From an uncultured Dysgonomonas sp. (GTDB lineage: Bacteria; Bacteroidota; Bacteroidia; Bacteroidales; Dysgonomonadaceae): a stretch of 12,070 bases of DNA. Positions 6,057 to 12,070 of the stretch are shown here, in pieces (positions within the stretch are counted from its first letter, which is position 1; every line of letters starts with the position of its first letter). The notes beneath the pieces are model-generated. The model was not told the origin of the DNA. It did no database searches and was given only the letters and a program-made list of their open reading frames with translations. The position numbers and the translations under genes were made by a program. The stretch lies in contig CALKIV010000059.1 in NCBI GenBank assembly GCA_937995835.1, positions 1 to 12,070 of the forward strand. Reading direction: 5' to 3'.

Positions 6057-6665
6057 ATGAAACTTTTTAGACTATTATTGATCATATCGACTTCTGTTAT
6101 GATGATGGGATGTATAGAAAGAATTAGTACAAACAAAAAGATGGAGTCAGCCTATGAAAATGCTCCAAGAATAATTCGAGATACCATTATCATTCGGGAT
6201 ACGGTAGTGAGAGAAGATGTTGCAGAAGTGGTGAGAGTTGAGCCAGCGCAAGAACCTACAGTTAGACGTAGTTCGAATACGGCCACAACTACTTATAGAC
6301 GCAACGATGATGACATTGACAGAAGTAATTCTGGATTTTTTGACCAGTATAGAGAATCCTATGCCGGTGACCCTAATGCTGGAATAGAGCAAAGAGCTAC
6401 TAAGAGAGTAGTGCAAAAAGGAAACGCTGAAGAAGTTGAGCGTCAAAGACGTGAGATGCAAGAATCTATCAATCTTCTTGAGAAGCGAAATGCACAAGAA
6501 GTGCAAAGACAAAAAGAACTTGAGCGCGAAAGAGAAGCTTATAATGCTAAAGCTGTAGAAGATGCAAAGAAACAGCAAGAACAGCAAAGGCAAAAACAAC
6601 AACAGCAAAACACTGGTACTCGTGGGAAAACATTGAATACCGACCTTACGCTGAAGAGAGAATAA
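6057..6665 (+). CDS. coiled-coil, Gln-rich lipoprotein of unknown function
   Basis: A 202-residue protein with a type II signal peptide, MKLFRLLLIISTSVMMMGC, giving lipidated Cys19. The mature chain begins with a polar linker holding a short repeat, RDTIII then RDTVV (41-51). A Ser/Thr/Arg-rich low-complexity stretch follows (66-95), with GFFDQYRESYAGDPNAG at 93-109. Residues about 123-184 form a continuous highly charged helix (EEVERQRREMQ, EKRNAQEVQRQKELERERE, KKQQEQQRQKQQQQ), a likely coiled coil or single alpha-helix. Such proteins often span the periplasm or bind the cell wall, but no OmpA-like or other binding domain is present, so the role is unknown. It stands alone with its own promoter, and a strong terminator follows 27 bp after the stop. 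Repetitive composition makes database similarity by composition likely to mislead. Confidence 0.8.
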   Translation: MKLFRLLLIISTSVMMMGCIERISTNKKMESAYENAPRIIRDTIIIRDTVVREDVAEVVRVEPAQEPTVRRSSNTATTTYRRNDDDIDRSNSGFFDQYRESYAGDPNAGIEQRATKRVVQKGNAEEVERQRREMQESINLLEKRNAQEVQRQKELEREREAYNAKAVEDAKKQQEQQRQKQQQQNTGTRGKTLNTDLTLKRE

Positions 6666-6692
6666 GGATTCAGAAATTGATCCTCAGTAATT

Positions 6693-6726
6693 AAAAAAGC
6701 TCAATCATTTGATTGAGCTTTTTTTT
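6693..6726. terminator. bidirectional intrinsic terminator between lipoprotein and HU genes
   Basis: GCTCAATC (6699-6706) pairs with GATTGAGC (6711-6718) around an ATTT loop. Six A's on the left side and eight T's on the right side extend the stem and give a T-run in either direction. It lies between the lipoprotein stop and the HU stop, so it can serve both convergent genes. Confidence 0.9.
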
Positions 6727-6799
6727 AATATAAGACTACAATGTCTATGCTTTCGTATGGATAAAAAACATGCGCATTGGCTGAGTCATAGGTGTATGA

Positions 6800-7066
6800 C
6801 TATTTGATCACAAGATTGATTCCTGGTTTAAATTTCACAACATCTTTGGCAGGTATTTTTATGCTAGCCTGTGTTTTTGGGTTAATTCCTTTGCGAGCAA
6901 TTTTGTGAGTTACAGAAAAACTTCCAAACCCAACAAGAGAAACCTCTCTTTTGGCTTTCATTTCTTCTTCGATGGTTTGGATAAATGCTTCAAGAGCCTT
7001 TTTGGAATCAACTTTTGTAAGCCCTGATTTTTCAGCGATAGCCGAAATAAGTTCTGTTTTATTCAT
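6800..7066 (-). CDS. HU-family nucleoid DNA-binding protein
   Basis: A small basic protein of 88 residues, the normal length for HU, which acts as a dimer that bends and wraps DNA in the nucleoid. The N-terminal helices start MNKTELISAIAEKSGLTK. The family signature follows: GFGSFSV (46-52), KIARKGINPKT (55-65), then IPAKDVVKFKPG (71-82). The DNA-intercalating proline at the arm tip is present (Pro63 in NPKT). The arm reads GINPKTQAS instead of the commoner GRNPQTGEP, which is within family variation. The gene is monocistronic, with a leader of about 100 nt if the promoter at 7178-7185 is used, and it ends at the shared terminator. IHF alpha/beta and HU cannot always be told apart by eye; the length and signature favour HU. 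Confidence 0.95.
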   Translation of the reverse strand: MNKTELISAIAEKSGLTKVDSKKALEAFIQTIEEEMKAKREVSLVGFGSFSVTHKIARKGINPKTQASIKIPAKDVVKFKPGINLVIK

Positions 7067-7177
7067 GATAAATTAGAATTGGTTAAAATTAGACAATATA
7101 TTGATATTTTTAAGTCAAAAACATAATCCTAAGTGCCTAGCTACATTACAGTTGGTTAACAGTCTCACCGACTATTT

Positions 7178-7210
7178 CAAATATACATAGATTTCTTTAA
7201 AAATGATCAA
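7178..7210 (-). promoter_or_regulatory. promoter of the HU gene
   Basis: Leftward TATATTTG (7178-7185) matches TAnnTTTG exactly. A TTG (7208-7210) lies 22 bp upstream, one base beyond the usual spacing. Start near 7171 would give a leader of about 105 nt, long for this window. The leader contains no clear hairpin. Confidence 0.45.
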
Positions 7211-7289
7211 TAATGGGTGCAAATCTCATAATATAGAGTAAAATAAGTAAAACATGAGAGCTCTTTCTCCAAGAAACAATAAAAAACAG

Positions 7290-7305
7290 TATTTTTGTAC
7301 CTTTG
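7290..7305 (+). promoter_or_regulatory. tandem -7 boxes ahead of the rhomboid operon
   Basis: Two exact TAnnTTTG boxes sit back to back: TATTTTTG (7290-7297) and TACCTTTG (7298-7305), 22 bp before the start codon. No clear TTG lies 19-21 bp upstream of either box. The same doubled arrangement occurs ahead of argS (10122-10137). Confidence 0.5.
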
Positions 7306-7327
7306 TATAAAAATAAAACATTAGTTG

Positions 7328-8107
7328 ATGAATCAAAATTCAGGCTTCCTTAATAATATTCCAGTGGTAACCAGGAATTTATTAATTATAAATTTGTTGT
7401 TTTTCTTGGCTGACTTACTCCTTTCTAATAATGGGATAATGACCCGTTATTTGGCATTGCATTTCGTCTATTCTGATCAGTTCATGCCACACCAGATTAT
7501 AACCTATATGTTTATGCATGCTACCCGTGATATGCATGGGGGAATAGTATTTTCTCATATCTTCTTTAATATGTTTGCCCTATTCATGTTTGGGCGGACT
7601 TTGGAAGCTGTATGGGGGCCTAAAAGGTTTTTGTCATTCTATTTGCTCACAGGGATAGGGGCAGCAGCGCTGCAACTACTAATTTCATATATCAGATATA
7701 CAAGCTTGTTGGCAGAGCTTCCTCCGGAAGTCGTTCCCGCAATTTTAGAAAAGTTGCAAACAGGAGTTGGATTCACCACGACAGAATTAGGATATTTTGA
7801 TACAATAAAATCACTTTACTCTATTGTCAATGTCCCTATGGTGGGAGCATCAGGTGCTATCTTTGGCATTTTGGCTGGCTTTGGAATGTTATTCCCTAAT
7901 TCGGAATTGTTTATTATTCCATTCCCTTTCCCTATCAAGGCAAAATACTTTGTTATTGGCTATGGAATATTAGAACTAAGTTTAGGGTTCGCTGATAGAG
8001 CAGGAGATAATGTGGCACACTTTGCTCACCTCGGTGGACTTATTGCGGGGTTGATTATGCTGATGTATTGGAAAAAGAAAGGAACACTTCATGGAAAACT
8101 TTTTTAA
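7328..8107 (+). CDS. rhomboid family intramembrane serine protease (first of two)
   Basis: A 259-residue integral inner-membrane protein with about six transmembrane helices. Rhomboids cleave other membrane proteins inside the bilayer with a Ser-His dyad. The TM2 oxyanion motif HxxxN is present (SHIFFNMFALFMFG, His77 and Asn81). The catalytic serine lies in GASGAIFG (Ser175). The catalytic histidine is in AHFAHLGG (His234). All core residues are therefore intact. The loop between the GRTLEAVWG segment and the serine helix carries an unusually long insert (about residues 124-167). The ATG at 7328 is used; an in-frame TTG just before it would add one residue. The reading frame ends inside the start of the second rhomboid gene (17-bp overlap), so translation is probably coupled. 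The tandem -7 boxes upstream suggest it leads an operon. Confidence 0.93.
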   Translation: MNQNSGFLNNIPVVTRNLLIINLLFFLADLLLSNNGIMTRYLALHFVYSDQFMPHQIITYMFMHATRDMHGGIVFSHIFFNMFALFMFGRTLEAVWGPKRFLSFYLLTGIGAAALQLLISYIRYTSLLAELPPEVVPAILEKLQTGVGFTTTELGYFDTIKSLYSIVNVPMVGASGAIFGILAGFGMLFPNSELFIIPFPFPIKAKYFVIGYGILELSLGFADRAGDNVAHFAHLGGLIAGLIMLMYWKKKGTLHGKLF

Positions 8108-8972
8108 TCAAATAAAAAATCGCTTTAAGCAAAAGGATTTGTTAATTCAGCTCATCATTATCAATGTAGCTGTCTTTCTTCTTCTGGCTTTGGTTGATAT
8201 CTTTACCAAATTATTCAAGCTTCATGGGCTTAATATTGTTGAGTACATAGCTGTTTCATCTGACGTGTCGCAATTGGTGAAGTTTTGGACACCTTTTACC
8301 TATATGTTTGTGCATCAAGAGGTATTGCATATTTTGTTCAACATGTTGTGGTTATACTGGTTCGGACAGGTATTCTTGTCCTACTTCAATGCCAAACAGC
8401 TTGGAAGCTTATATGTCTTAGGAGGCTTGGCAGGAGCTGCGTTTTACATCTTGCTGTTCAACACGATTCCTTATTTTGTAGACTTAGGTCATGGCCCAAT
8501 GATAGGAGCATCGGCTGCAGTAATGGCCATTGTGTTTGCTGTTGGCTTCTATAGACCCAATGCAAGCATAAGACTTTTCTTATTTGGTGAAGTTAAAATT
8601 GTATATATTGCGATTTTCTTGTTTCTCCTCGATATTTTTGCTCTTCGTTCCGATAGCAATTTGGGAGGACATGTGGCACATATTGGAGGTGCAATATTGG
8701 GATATGTTTTTGCTTCTTTTTATCTAAAAGGAAAAGACATCACCAGATGGATTAGTAAAATGATCGACGGGATTGCAAATTTTTCTTTCTCAAGAAAGGA
8801 ACCAAAGATGAAGGTGAAGTTTAAGAAGCGTGATGACGACTATCAGTATAATGAGCGTCAGAATGATAAGCAAACTGAAATCGATAGAATTTTGGATAAA
8901 ATAAAAGCTTCGGGCTACACCAGTTTGTCGAAAGATGAAAAACAAAGACTTTTTGATGCGAGTAGGAAATAA
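8091..8972 (+). CDS. rhomboid family intramembrane protease with C-terminal DUF6576-like tail
   Basis: A 293-residue membrane protein and second rhomboid of the operon, overlapping the first by 17 bp. TM2 carries HxxxN (HILFN, His80 and Asn84). The serine motif reads GASAAVMA (Ser141), with Ala where most rhomboids have the Gly of GxSG. The TM6 motif is GGHVAHIGG (His197). The dyad is thus present and activity is likely, but the altered glycine may affect the active-site turn. After the last helix (about 210) comes a basic cytoplasmic stretch (KEPKMKVKFKKRDDD, 236-250). A short conserved tail follows, EIDRILDKIKASGYTSLSKDEKQRLFDASRK (263-293 in two parts: the ILDKI helix and the LSKDEK helix), typical of the DUF6576 extension on Bacteroidota rhomboids. 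The tail's function is unknown; a cytoplasmic docking role is conceivable. The next gene follows after 13 bp. Confidence 0.92.
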   Translation: MENFFNQIKNRFKQKDLLIQLIIINVAVFLLLALVDIFTKLFKLHGLNIVEYIAVSSDVSQLVKFWTPFTYMFVHQEVLHILFNMLWLYWFGQVFLSYFNAKQLGSLYVLGGLAGAAFYILLFNTIPYFVDLGHGPMIGASAAVMAIVFAVGFYRPNASIRLFLFGEVKIVYIAIFLFLLDIFALRSDSNLGGHVAHIGGAILGYVFASFYLKGKDITRWISKMIDGIANFSFSRKEPKMKVKFKKRDDDYQYNERQNDKQTEIDRILDKIKASGYTSLSKDEKQRLFDASRK

Positions 8973-8985
8973 AATCTGAAAACCA

Positions 8986-10119
8986 ATGAAATTTAAGATA
9001 GAGAACAATATAGTTAGAAAGTATCTTTGGATAGTATTATTTATTACTAACATTTTGGCTATTATTCTTTTGCTCGCATCAACGCAAGCATGGAATTTTT
9101 TGCCATCCAAAGCCCCGGCTATTGCCTTTTTGGGCATGGCTTTTCCCGTTCTTTTTGTAATCAACATTCTTTACCTGATTTTCTGGCTCTTCACGCTCAA
9201 GTGGGCATATATAGGCGTTCAGCTTGTGGTGTTGATGCTTTGCTGGTCTCCTTTGCATACTTATATGCCTGTAAACAGCCCTTCGGACTATATTCCGGAA
9301 GAGAGTTTTAAGGTGTTGTCTTATAACGTTCGTCACTTCAATTGGACGGTGGGCAAAGCCGCAAGAGAGAATCCTATTTTTGACTATATCTTGGAGCAAA
9401 ATCCAGATGTGATCTGTATGCAAGAGTTTGGAGCAGCGAAAAAGAAAACAGCCAAAGGTTTGATCTCGAAAGGAGAAATTGATCAAAAATTTAAAGACTA
9501 CCCTTATAAGGAACTTGTGATTTTGGGAAATCCCAATGCTCCCTCCTTATACGGATTGGCTATTTATTCTAAATTTCCCATACAGCGAACAGGAAAATTG
9601 CCCATCTATAGTACGTATAATGGGTGTGCAGTCCATGAGTTAATTATTAAAGGGAAGAAAGTGACTCTTTTCAACACGCACTTAGAGTCAAATCGGATTA
9701 CCTCAGATGATAAAAAACTTTATGCAGACTTTTTAAAATCTGATAAAGATATTAAGTTGAAGGATGTGACCAGCAATATTAAGTCGAAGCTGAGTCTAGC
9801 CTTCTCTGTGCGTGAAGATCAGACGCACATTATCCGTTCGCATGTGGATAAGGTGAGCAAAGATTCCCATGCTACCATTATCTGTGGAGACTTTAATGAC
9901 ACCCCAATCTCCTATACTTATCAATCTATGAAGGGAGATCTGATAGACTCCTTTGTGTCTACGGGGCGAGGGTTAGGAATAACTTATCACGAAAATATGT
10001 TTCTGTTTAGGATAGACTATATTTTTCATTCTATCAGGCTACAAGCATATAATGCCACTGTGGGTGATCAAAAATATTCAGACCATTATCCTATCTGGAC
10101 AAATCTGATGTTTAAGTAA
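8986..10119 (+). CDS. membrane-anchored endonuclease/exonuclease/phosphatase-family protein
   Basis: A 377-residue protein. Three hydrophobic helices (about 12-31, 44-69 and 73-90) anchor it in the inner membrane. The second half (from about 106) is a metal-dependent EEP hydrolase domain, which by topology probably faces the periplasm. Visible active-site motifs are SYNVRHFNW (Asn114), ICMQEF (Gln146-Glu147), FNTHLESNR (His232), CGDFNDTP (Asp302, Asn304), the RIDYIF strand (Asp344) and SDHYPIW (Asp366-His367). The catalytic set is complete. Relatives include DNases, phosphoinositide and sphingomyelin phosphatases, so the substrate cannot be told from sequence; a membrane-anchored form argues for a lipid or extracytoplasmic nucleic-acid substrate over DNA repair. 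It closely follows the two rhomboids and is probably their operon partner, which raises the possibility that a rhomboid releases it from the membrane (inference). Confidence 0.92.
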   Translation: MKFKIENNIVRKYLWIVLFITNILAIILLLASTQAWNFLPSKAPAIAFLGMAFPVLFVINILYLIFWLFTLKWAYIGVQLVVLMLCWSPLHTYMPVNSPSDYIPEESFKVLSYNVRHFNWTVGKAARENPIFDYILEQNPDVICMQEFGAAKKKTAKGLISKGEIDQKFKDYPYKELVILGNPNAPSLYGLAIYSKFPIQRTGKLPIYSTYNGCAVHELIIKGKKVTLFNTHLESNRITSDDKKLYADFLKSDKDIKLKDVTSNIKSKLSLAFSVREDQTHIIRSHVDKVSKDSHATIICGDFNDTPISYTYQSMKGDLIDSFVSTGRGLGITYHENMFLFRIDYIFHSIRLQAYNATVGDQKYSDHYPIWTNLMFK

Positions 10120-10121
10120 TA

Positions 10122-10137
10122 TAATTTTGTACTTTTG
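10122..10137 (+). promoter_or_regulatory. tandem -7 boxes ahead of argS
   Basis: TAATTTTG (10122-10129) is followed directly by TACTTTTG (10130-10137), both exact TAnnTTTG. Starts near 10137-10145 leave a leader of about 35 nt before the ATG at 10177. argS is therefore probably transcribed separately from the operon before it, or in addition to readthrough. Confidence 0.5.
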
Positions 10138-10176
10138 TGCATTCAGAGAATCTTATGTTATTATAATTTAGGCAAA

Positions 10177-11970
10177 ATGAAGCTAGAACAAGAATTAAGA
10201 AAAGCAGTTATTGAAGCAGTAAAAGCTCTATATGGGCAAGATGTAACAGAGCAACAAGTATCGTTACAAAAAACAGTTCGTGATTTTGAAGGTCATCTAA
10301 CTGTTGTTGTTTTTCCTTTTCTACGCATTTCAAAGAAAGGTCCTGAACAAACAGCAAACGAAATAGGAGAGTGGCTGGTTGCTAACACGTCTCTGATCGA
10401 AAAGATTAATGTGGTCAAAGGTTTTTTAAACCTTACCATTATATCTTCAGCATGGTTAGATATCTTATCTGATATAGATGCAGATACTGATTATGGAGCA
10501 CAAAAGGTGGCAGAAGATGCTCCTTTGGTTATGATTGAGTATTCTTCTCCAAATACAAATAAACCTCTTCACTTGGGGCATATCCGTAATATTCTTTTGG
10601 GTTACACCCTTTCTAATATACTTGATGCAAATGGGCAACGAGTGTTTAAAACCAATATCGTAAACGATAGAGGAATACATATTTGCAAGTCCATGCTGGC
10701 TTGGCAAAAATGGGGAAATGGAGAGACACCGGAAAGTAGTGAAATGAAAGGTGACCATTTGGTAGGAAAGTACTATGTCGTTTTTGATAAAAACTATAAA
10801 GCAGAGATTGCTGAACTTGTGGCACAAGGCAAAACGAAAGAAGAGGCTGAAGCACAAGCTCCTTTGATGCTAGAGGCTCGCGATATGCTACGCAAATGGG
10901 AAGCAGGAGACGCTGAAGTGGTTAGCCTATGGGAAACGATGAACCAATGGGTGTACGACGGCTTTGATGTTACCTACAAAAAGCTAGGTGTAGACTTTGA
11001 CAAGATATATTATGAATCTTCTACCTATATAGATGGTCGTGATGTTGTGCTTCAAGGGCTGAAAGATAATATTCTTTATCAAAAAGAAGATAAATCAATT
11101 TGGATTGACCTCACTGCTGATGGGCTAGACAATAAACTCTTGCTTCGTGGCGATGGTACATCTGTATATATGACACAAGATATAGGAACAGCTCAACAGC
11201 GCTTCAAGGACTTTCCAATTGATAAGATGGTTTACGTGGTGGGTAATGAGCAAAATTATCACTTCCAAGTCTTGTCGCTAGTGCTTGATAAGCTAGGATT
11301 TGAATTCGGAAAAGATCTGGTTCACTTCTCTTACGGCATGATAGAACTTCCGGAAGGAAGAATGAAGTCTCGTGAAGGAACAGTGGTTGATGCTGATGAT
11401 CTAGTTGCAGAAATGATTCAGACAGCTCGTGAAACTTCAGAAGAACTCGGGAAACTTGATGGCTGCACGGAAGAGGAAAAAGAAGAGATTGCTACTATGG
11501 TTGGTCTAGGAGCTTTGAAGTATTTCATTTTGAAGGTAGACCCTAAGAAAAATATGGTGTTCAATCCGAAAGAGTCGATTGACTTCAATGGCAATACAGC
11601 GCCATTTATTCAATATACGCATGCACGTATCAAGTCTGTTTTACGTAATGCTGCTTCGCAAGGAATTGTGCTTCCTGCTACTTTATCTAAAGAGATCACG
11701 CTTTCGGCCAAAGAAGAAGGGCTTGTACAGATGTTGGCAGATTATCCGAATGTAGTAGCTCAAGCAGGTGTAGAATATAGTCCGGCACTTATCGCTAATT
11801 ATATCTATGATTTGGTGAAGGAGTATAATCAATTCTATCACGATTTCTCGATGCTTCGCGAGGAGAATGAAGGATTGCGTGCTTTTAGGCTAGTGTTGTC
11901 TAAAAACGTAGCAGAAACAATCAAGAAAGGGATGAATCTGTTGAGTATAGATGTTCCGGAAAGGATGTAG
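10177..11970 (+). CDS. argS: arginyl-tRNA synthetase
   Basis: A class I aminoacyl-tRNA synthetase of 597 residues that charges tRNA-Arg with arginine in the cytoplasm, using ATP. Order of parts: N-terminal tRNA-binding (Add-1) domain (about 1-105), then the Rossmann catalytic fold with YSSPNTNKPLHLGHIRN, whose HLGH (132-135) is the HIGH motif. The KMSKS-equivalent loop follows as MKSREGT (396-402), as usual in ArgRS, which often lacks the second Lys. The C-terminal DALR anticodon-binding domain starts near YTHARIKSVLRNA and ends with the conserved VPERM. The family's standard length is matched only by the ATG at 10177; an in-frame TTG at 10135 would add 14 residues, but it lies within the promoter boxes. 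It stands last in a rightward run after the endonuclease-like gene and is closed by a large terminator. Confidence 0.98.
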   Translation: MKLEQELRKAVIEAVKALYGQDVTEQQVSLQKTVRDFEGHLTVVVFPFLRISKKGPEQTANEIGEWLVANTSLIEKINVVKGFLNLTIISSAWLDILSDIDADTDYGAQKVAEDAPLVMIEYSSPNTNKPLHLGHIRNILLGYTLSNILDANGQRVFKTNIVNDRGIHICKSMLAWQKWGNGETPESSEMKGDHLVGKYYVVFDKNYKAEIAELVAQGKTKEEAEAQAPLMLEARDMLRKWEAGDAEVVSLWETMNQWVYDGFDVTYKKLGVDFDKIYYESSTYIDGRDVVLQGLKDNILYQKEDKSIWIDLTADGLDNKLLLRGDGTSVYMTQDIGTAQQRFKDFPIDKMVYVVGNEQNYHFQVLSLVLDKLGFEFGKDLVHFSYGMIELPEGRMKSREGTVVDADDLVAEMIQTARETSEELGKLDGCTEEEKEEIATMVGLGALKYFILKVDPKKNMVFNPKESIDFNGNTAPFIQYTHARIKSVLRNAASQGIVLPATLSKEITLSAKEEGLVQMLADYPNVVAQAGVEYSPALIANYIYDLVKEYNQFYHDFSMLREENEGLRAFRLVLSKNVAETIKKGMNLLSIDVPERM

Positions 11971-11984
11971 AACTCAATTTAAGA

Positions 11985-12042
11985 ATCTATATAAAAACAG
12001 AGGCTGTACTTGTTGAAGTACAGCCTCTGTTTTTATATAGAT
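11985..12042. terminator. long perfect inverted-repeat terminator after argS
   Basis: Positions 11985-12010 pair with 12017-12042 over 26 bp without a mismatch, around the loop TGTTGA. The stem includes a GC-rich core (CAGAGGCTGTACT) and A-run/T-run arms (AAAAA, TTTTT). It lies 14 bp after the argS stop and should terminate transcription from either side. Confidence 0.85.
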
Positions 12043-12070
12043 ATCGATATTCGATTTTATCCCATATACC

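Noticed and set aside
6147..6608. Long leftward open frame opposite the coiled-coil lipoprotein
   Set aside because: It is a by-product of the Lys/Glu/Gln-rich codons on the + strand, giving a Leu/Phe/Ser-rich frame without protein features or a start signal.
8790..9486. Leftward open frames opposite the end of the second rhomboid and the start of the EEP gene
   Set aside because: Both + strand genes are well supported by motifs, and the antisense frames show no domains or promoters.
10135..10176. In-frame TTG start adding 14 residues to ArgS
   Set aside because: It lies inside the tandem -7 boxes, and the extra residues match nothing in the family. The ATG at 10177 gives the usual 597 residues.

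Overview
The window is ordinary, compact chromosomal DNA from a member of the Bacteroidota, most likely the order Bacteroidales. This rests on AT-rich composition (below about 40% GC by eye), Bacteroidota-type promoters (TTG about 20 bp ahead of TAnnTTTG), few Shine-Dalgarno sequences, and several families typical of that phylum (GSCFA domain, DUF5723, DUF4831, rhomboid with a C-terminal DUF6576-like tail). A low-GC member such as the Dysgonomonas/Parabacteroides group would fit, but the genus cannot be fixed from the sequence alone.

Left part (1-2630), leftward: a GSCFA-domain gene runs off the edge at position 1. Next comes a two-gene unit in which a lipoprotein (1917-2528) is followed by a DUF5723-type outer-membrane beta-barrel protein (422-1897). 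The unit has a good promoter at 2595-2626 and a strong hairpin terminator at 311-348. The 568-bp gap before folD (2529-3096) is the least explained stretch. It contains a leftward promoter (2813-2844) followed about 70 nt later by an intrinsic terminator (2736-2767), which together look like a small RNA gene, and a pair of 15-bp direct repeats.

Middle part (3097-7066): folD (one-carbon folate metabolism) points right. It converges on a leftward pair, a secreted DUF4831-type protein followed by a CYTH-domain triphosphate tunnel enzyme. After a 480-bp gap, a rightward coiled-coil, Gln-rich lipoprotein converges on a leftward HU-family nucleoid protein. The two share a bidirectional terminator at 6693-6726.

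Right part (7328-12070), rightward: two consecutive rhomboid membrane proteases that overlap by 17 bp, then a membrane-anchored endonuclease/exonuclease/phosphatase-family protein 13 bp later, probably form one operon. argS (arginyl-tRNA synthetase) follows with its own promoter-like sequence and ends in a 26-bp perfect inverted-repeat terminator. No mobile elements, CRISPR arrays, tRNA or rRNA genes were seen. The window is mostly housekeeping and envelope genes. The best candidate for something undescribed is the small leftward transcription unit at about 2736-2844.
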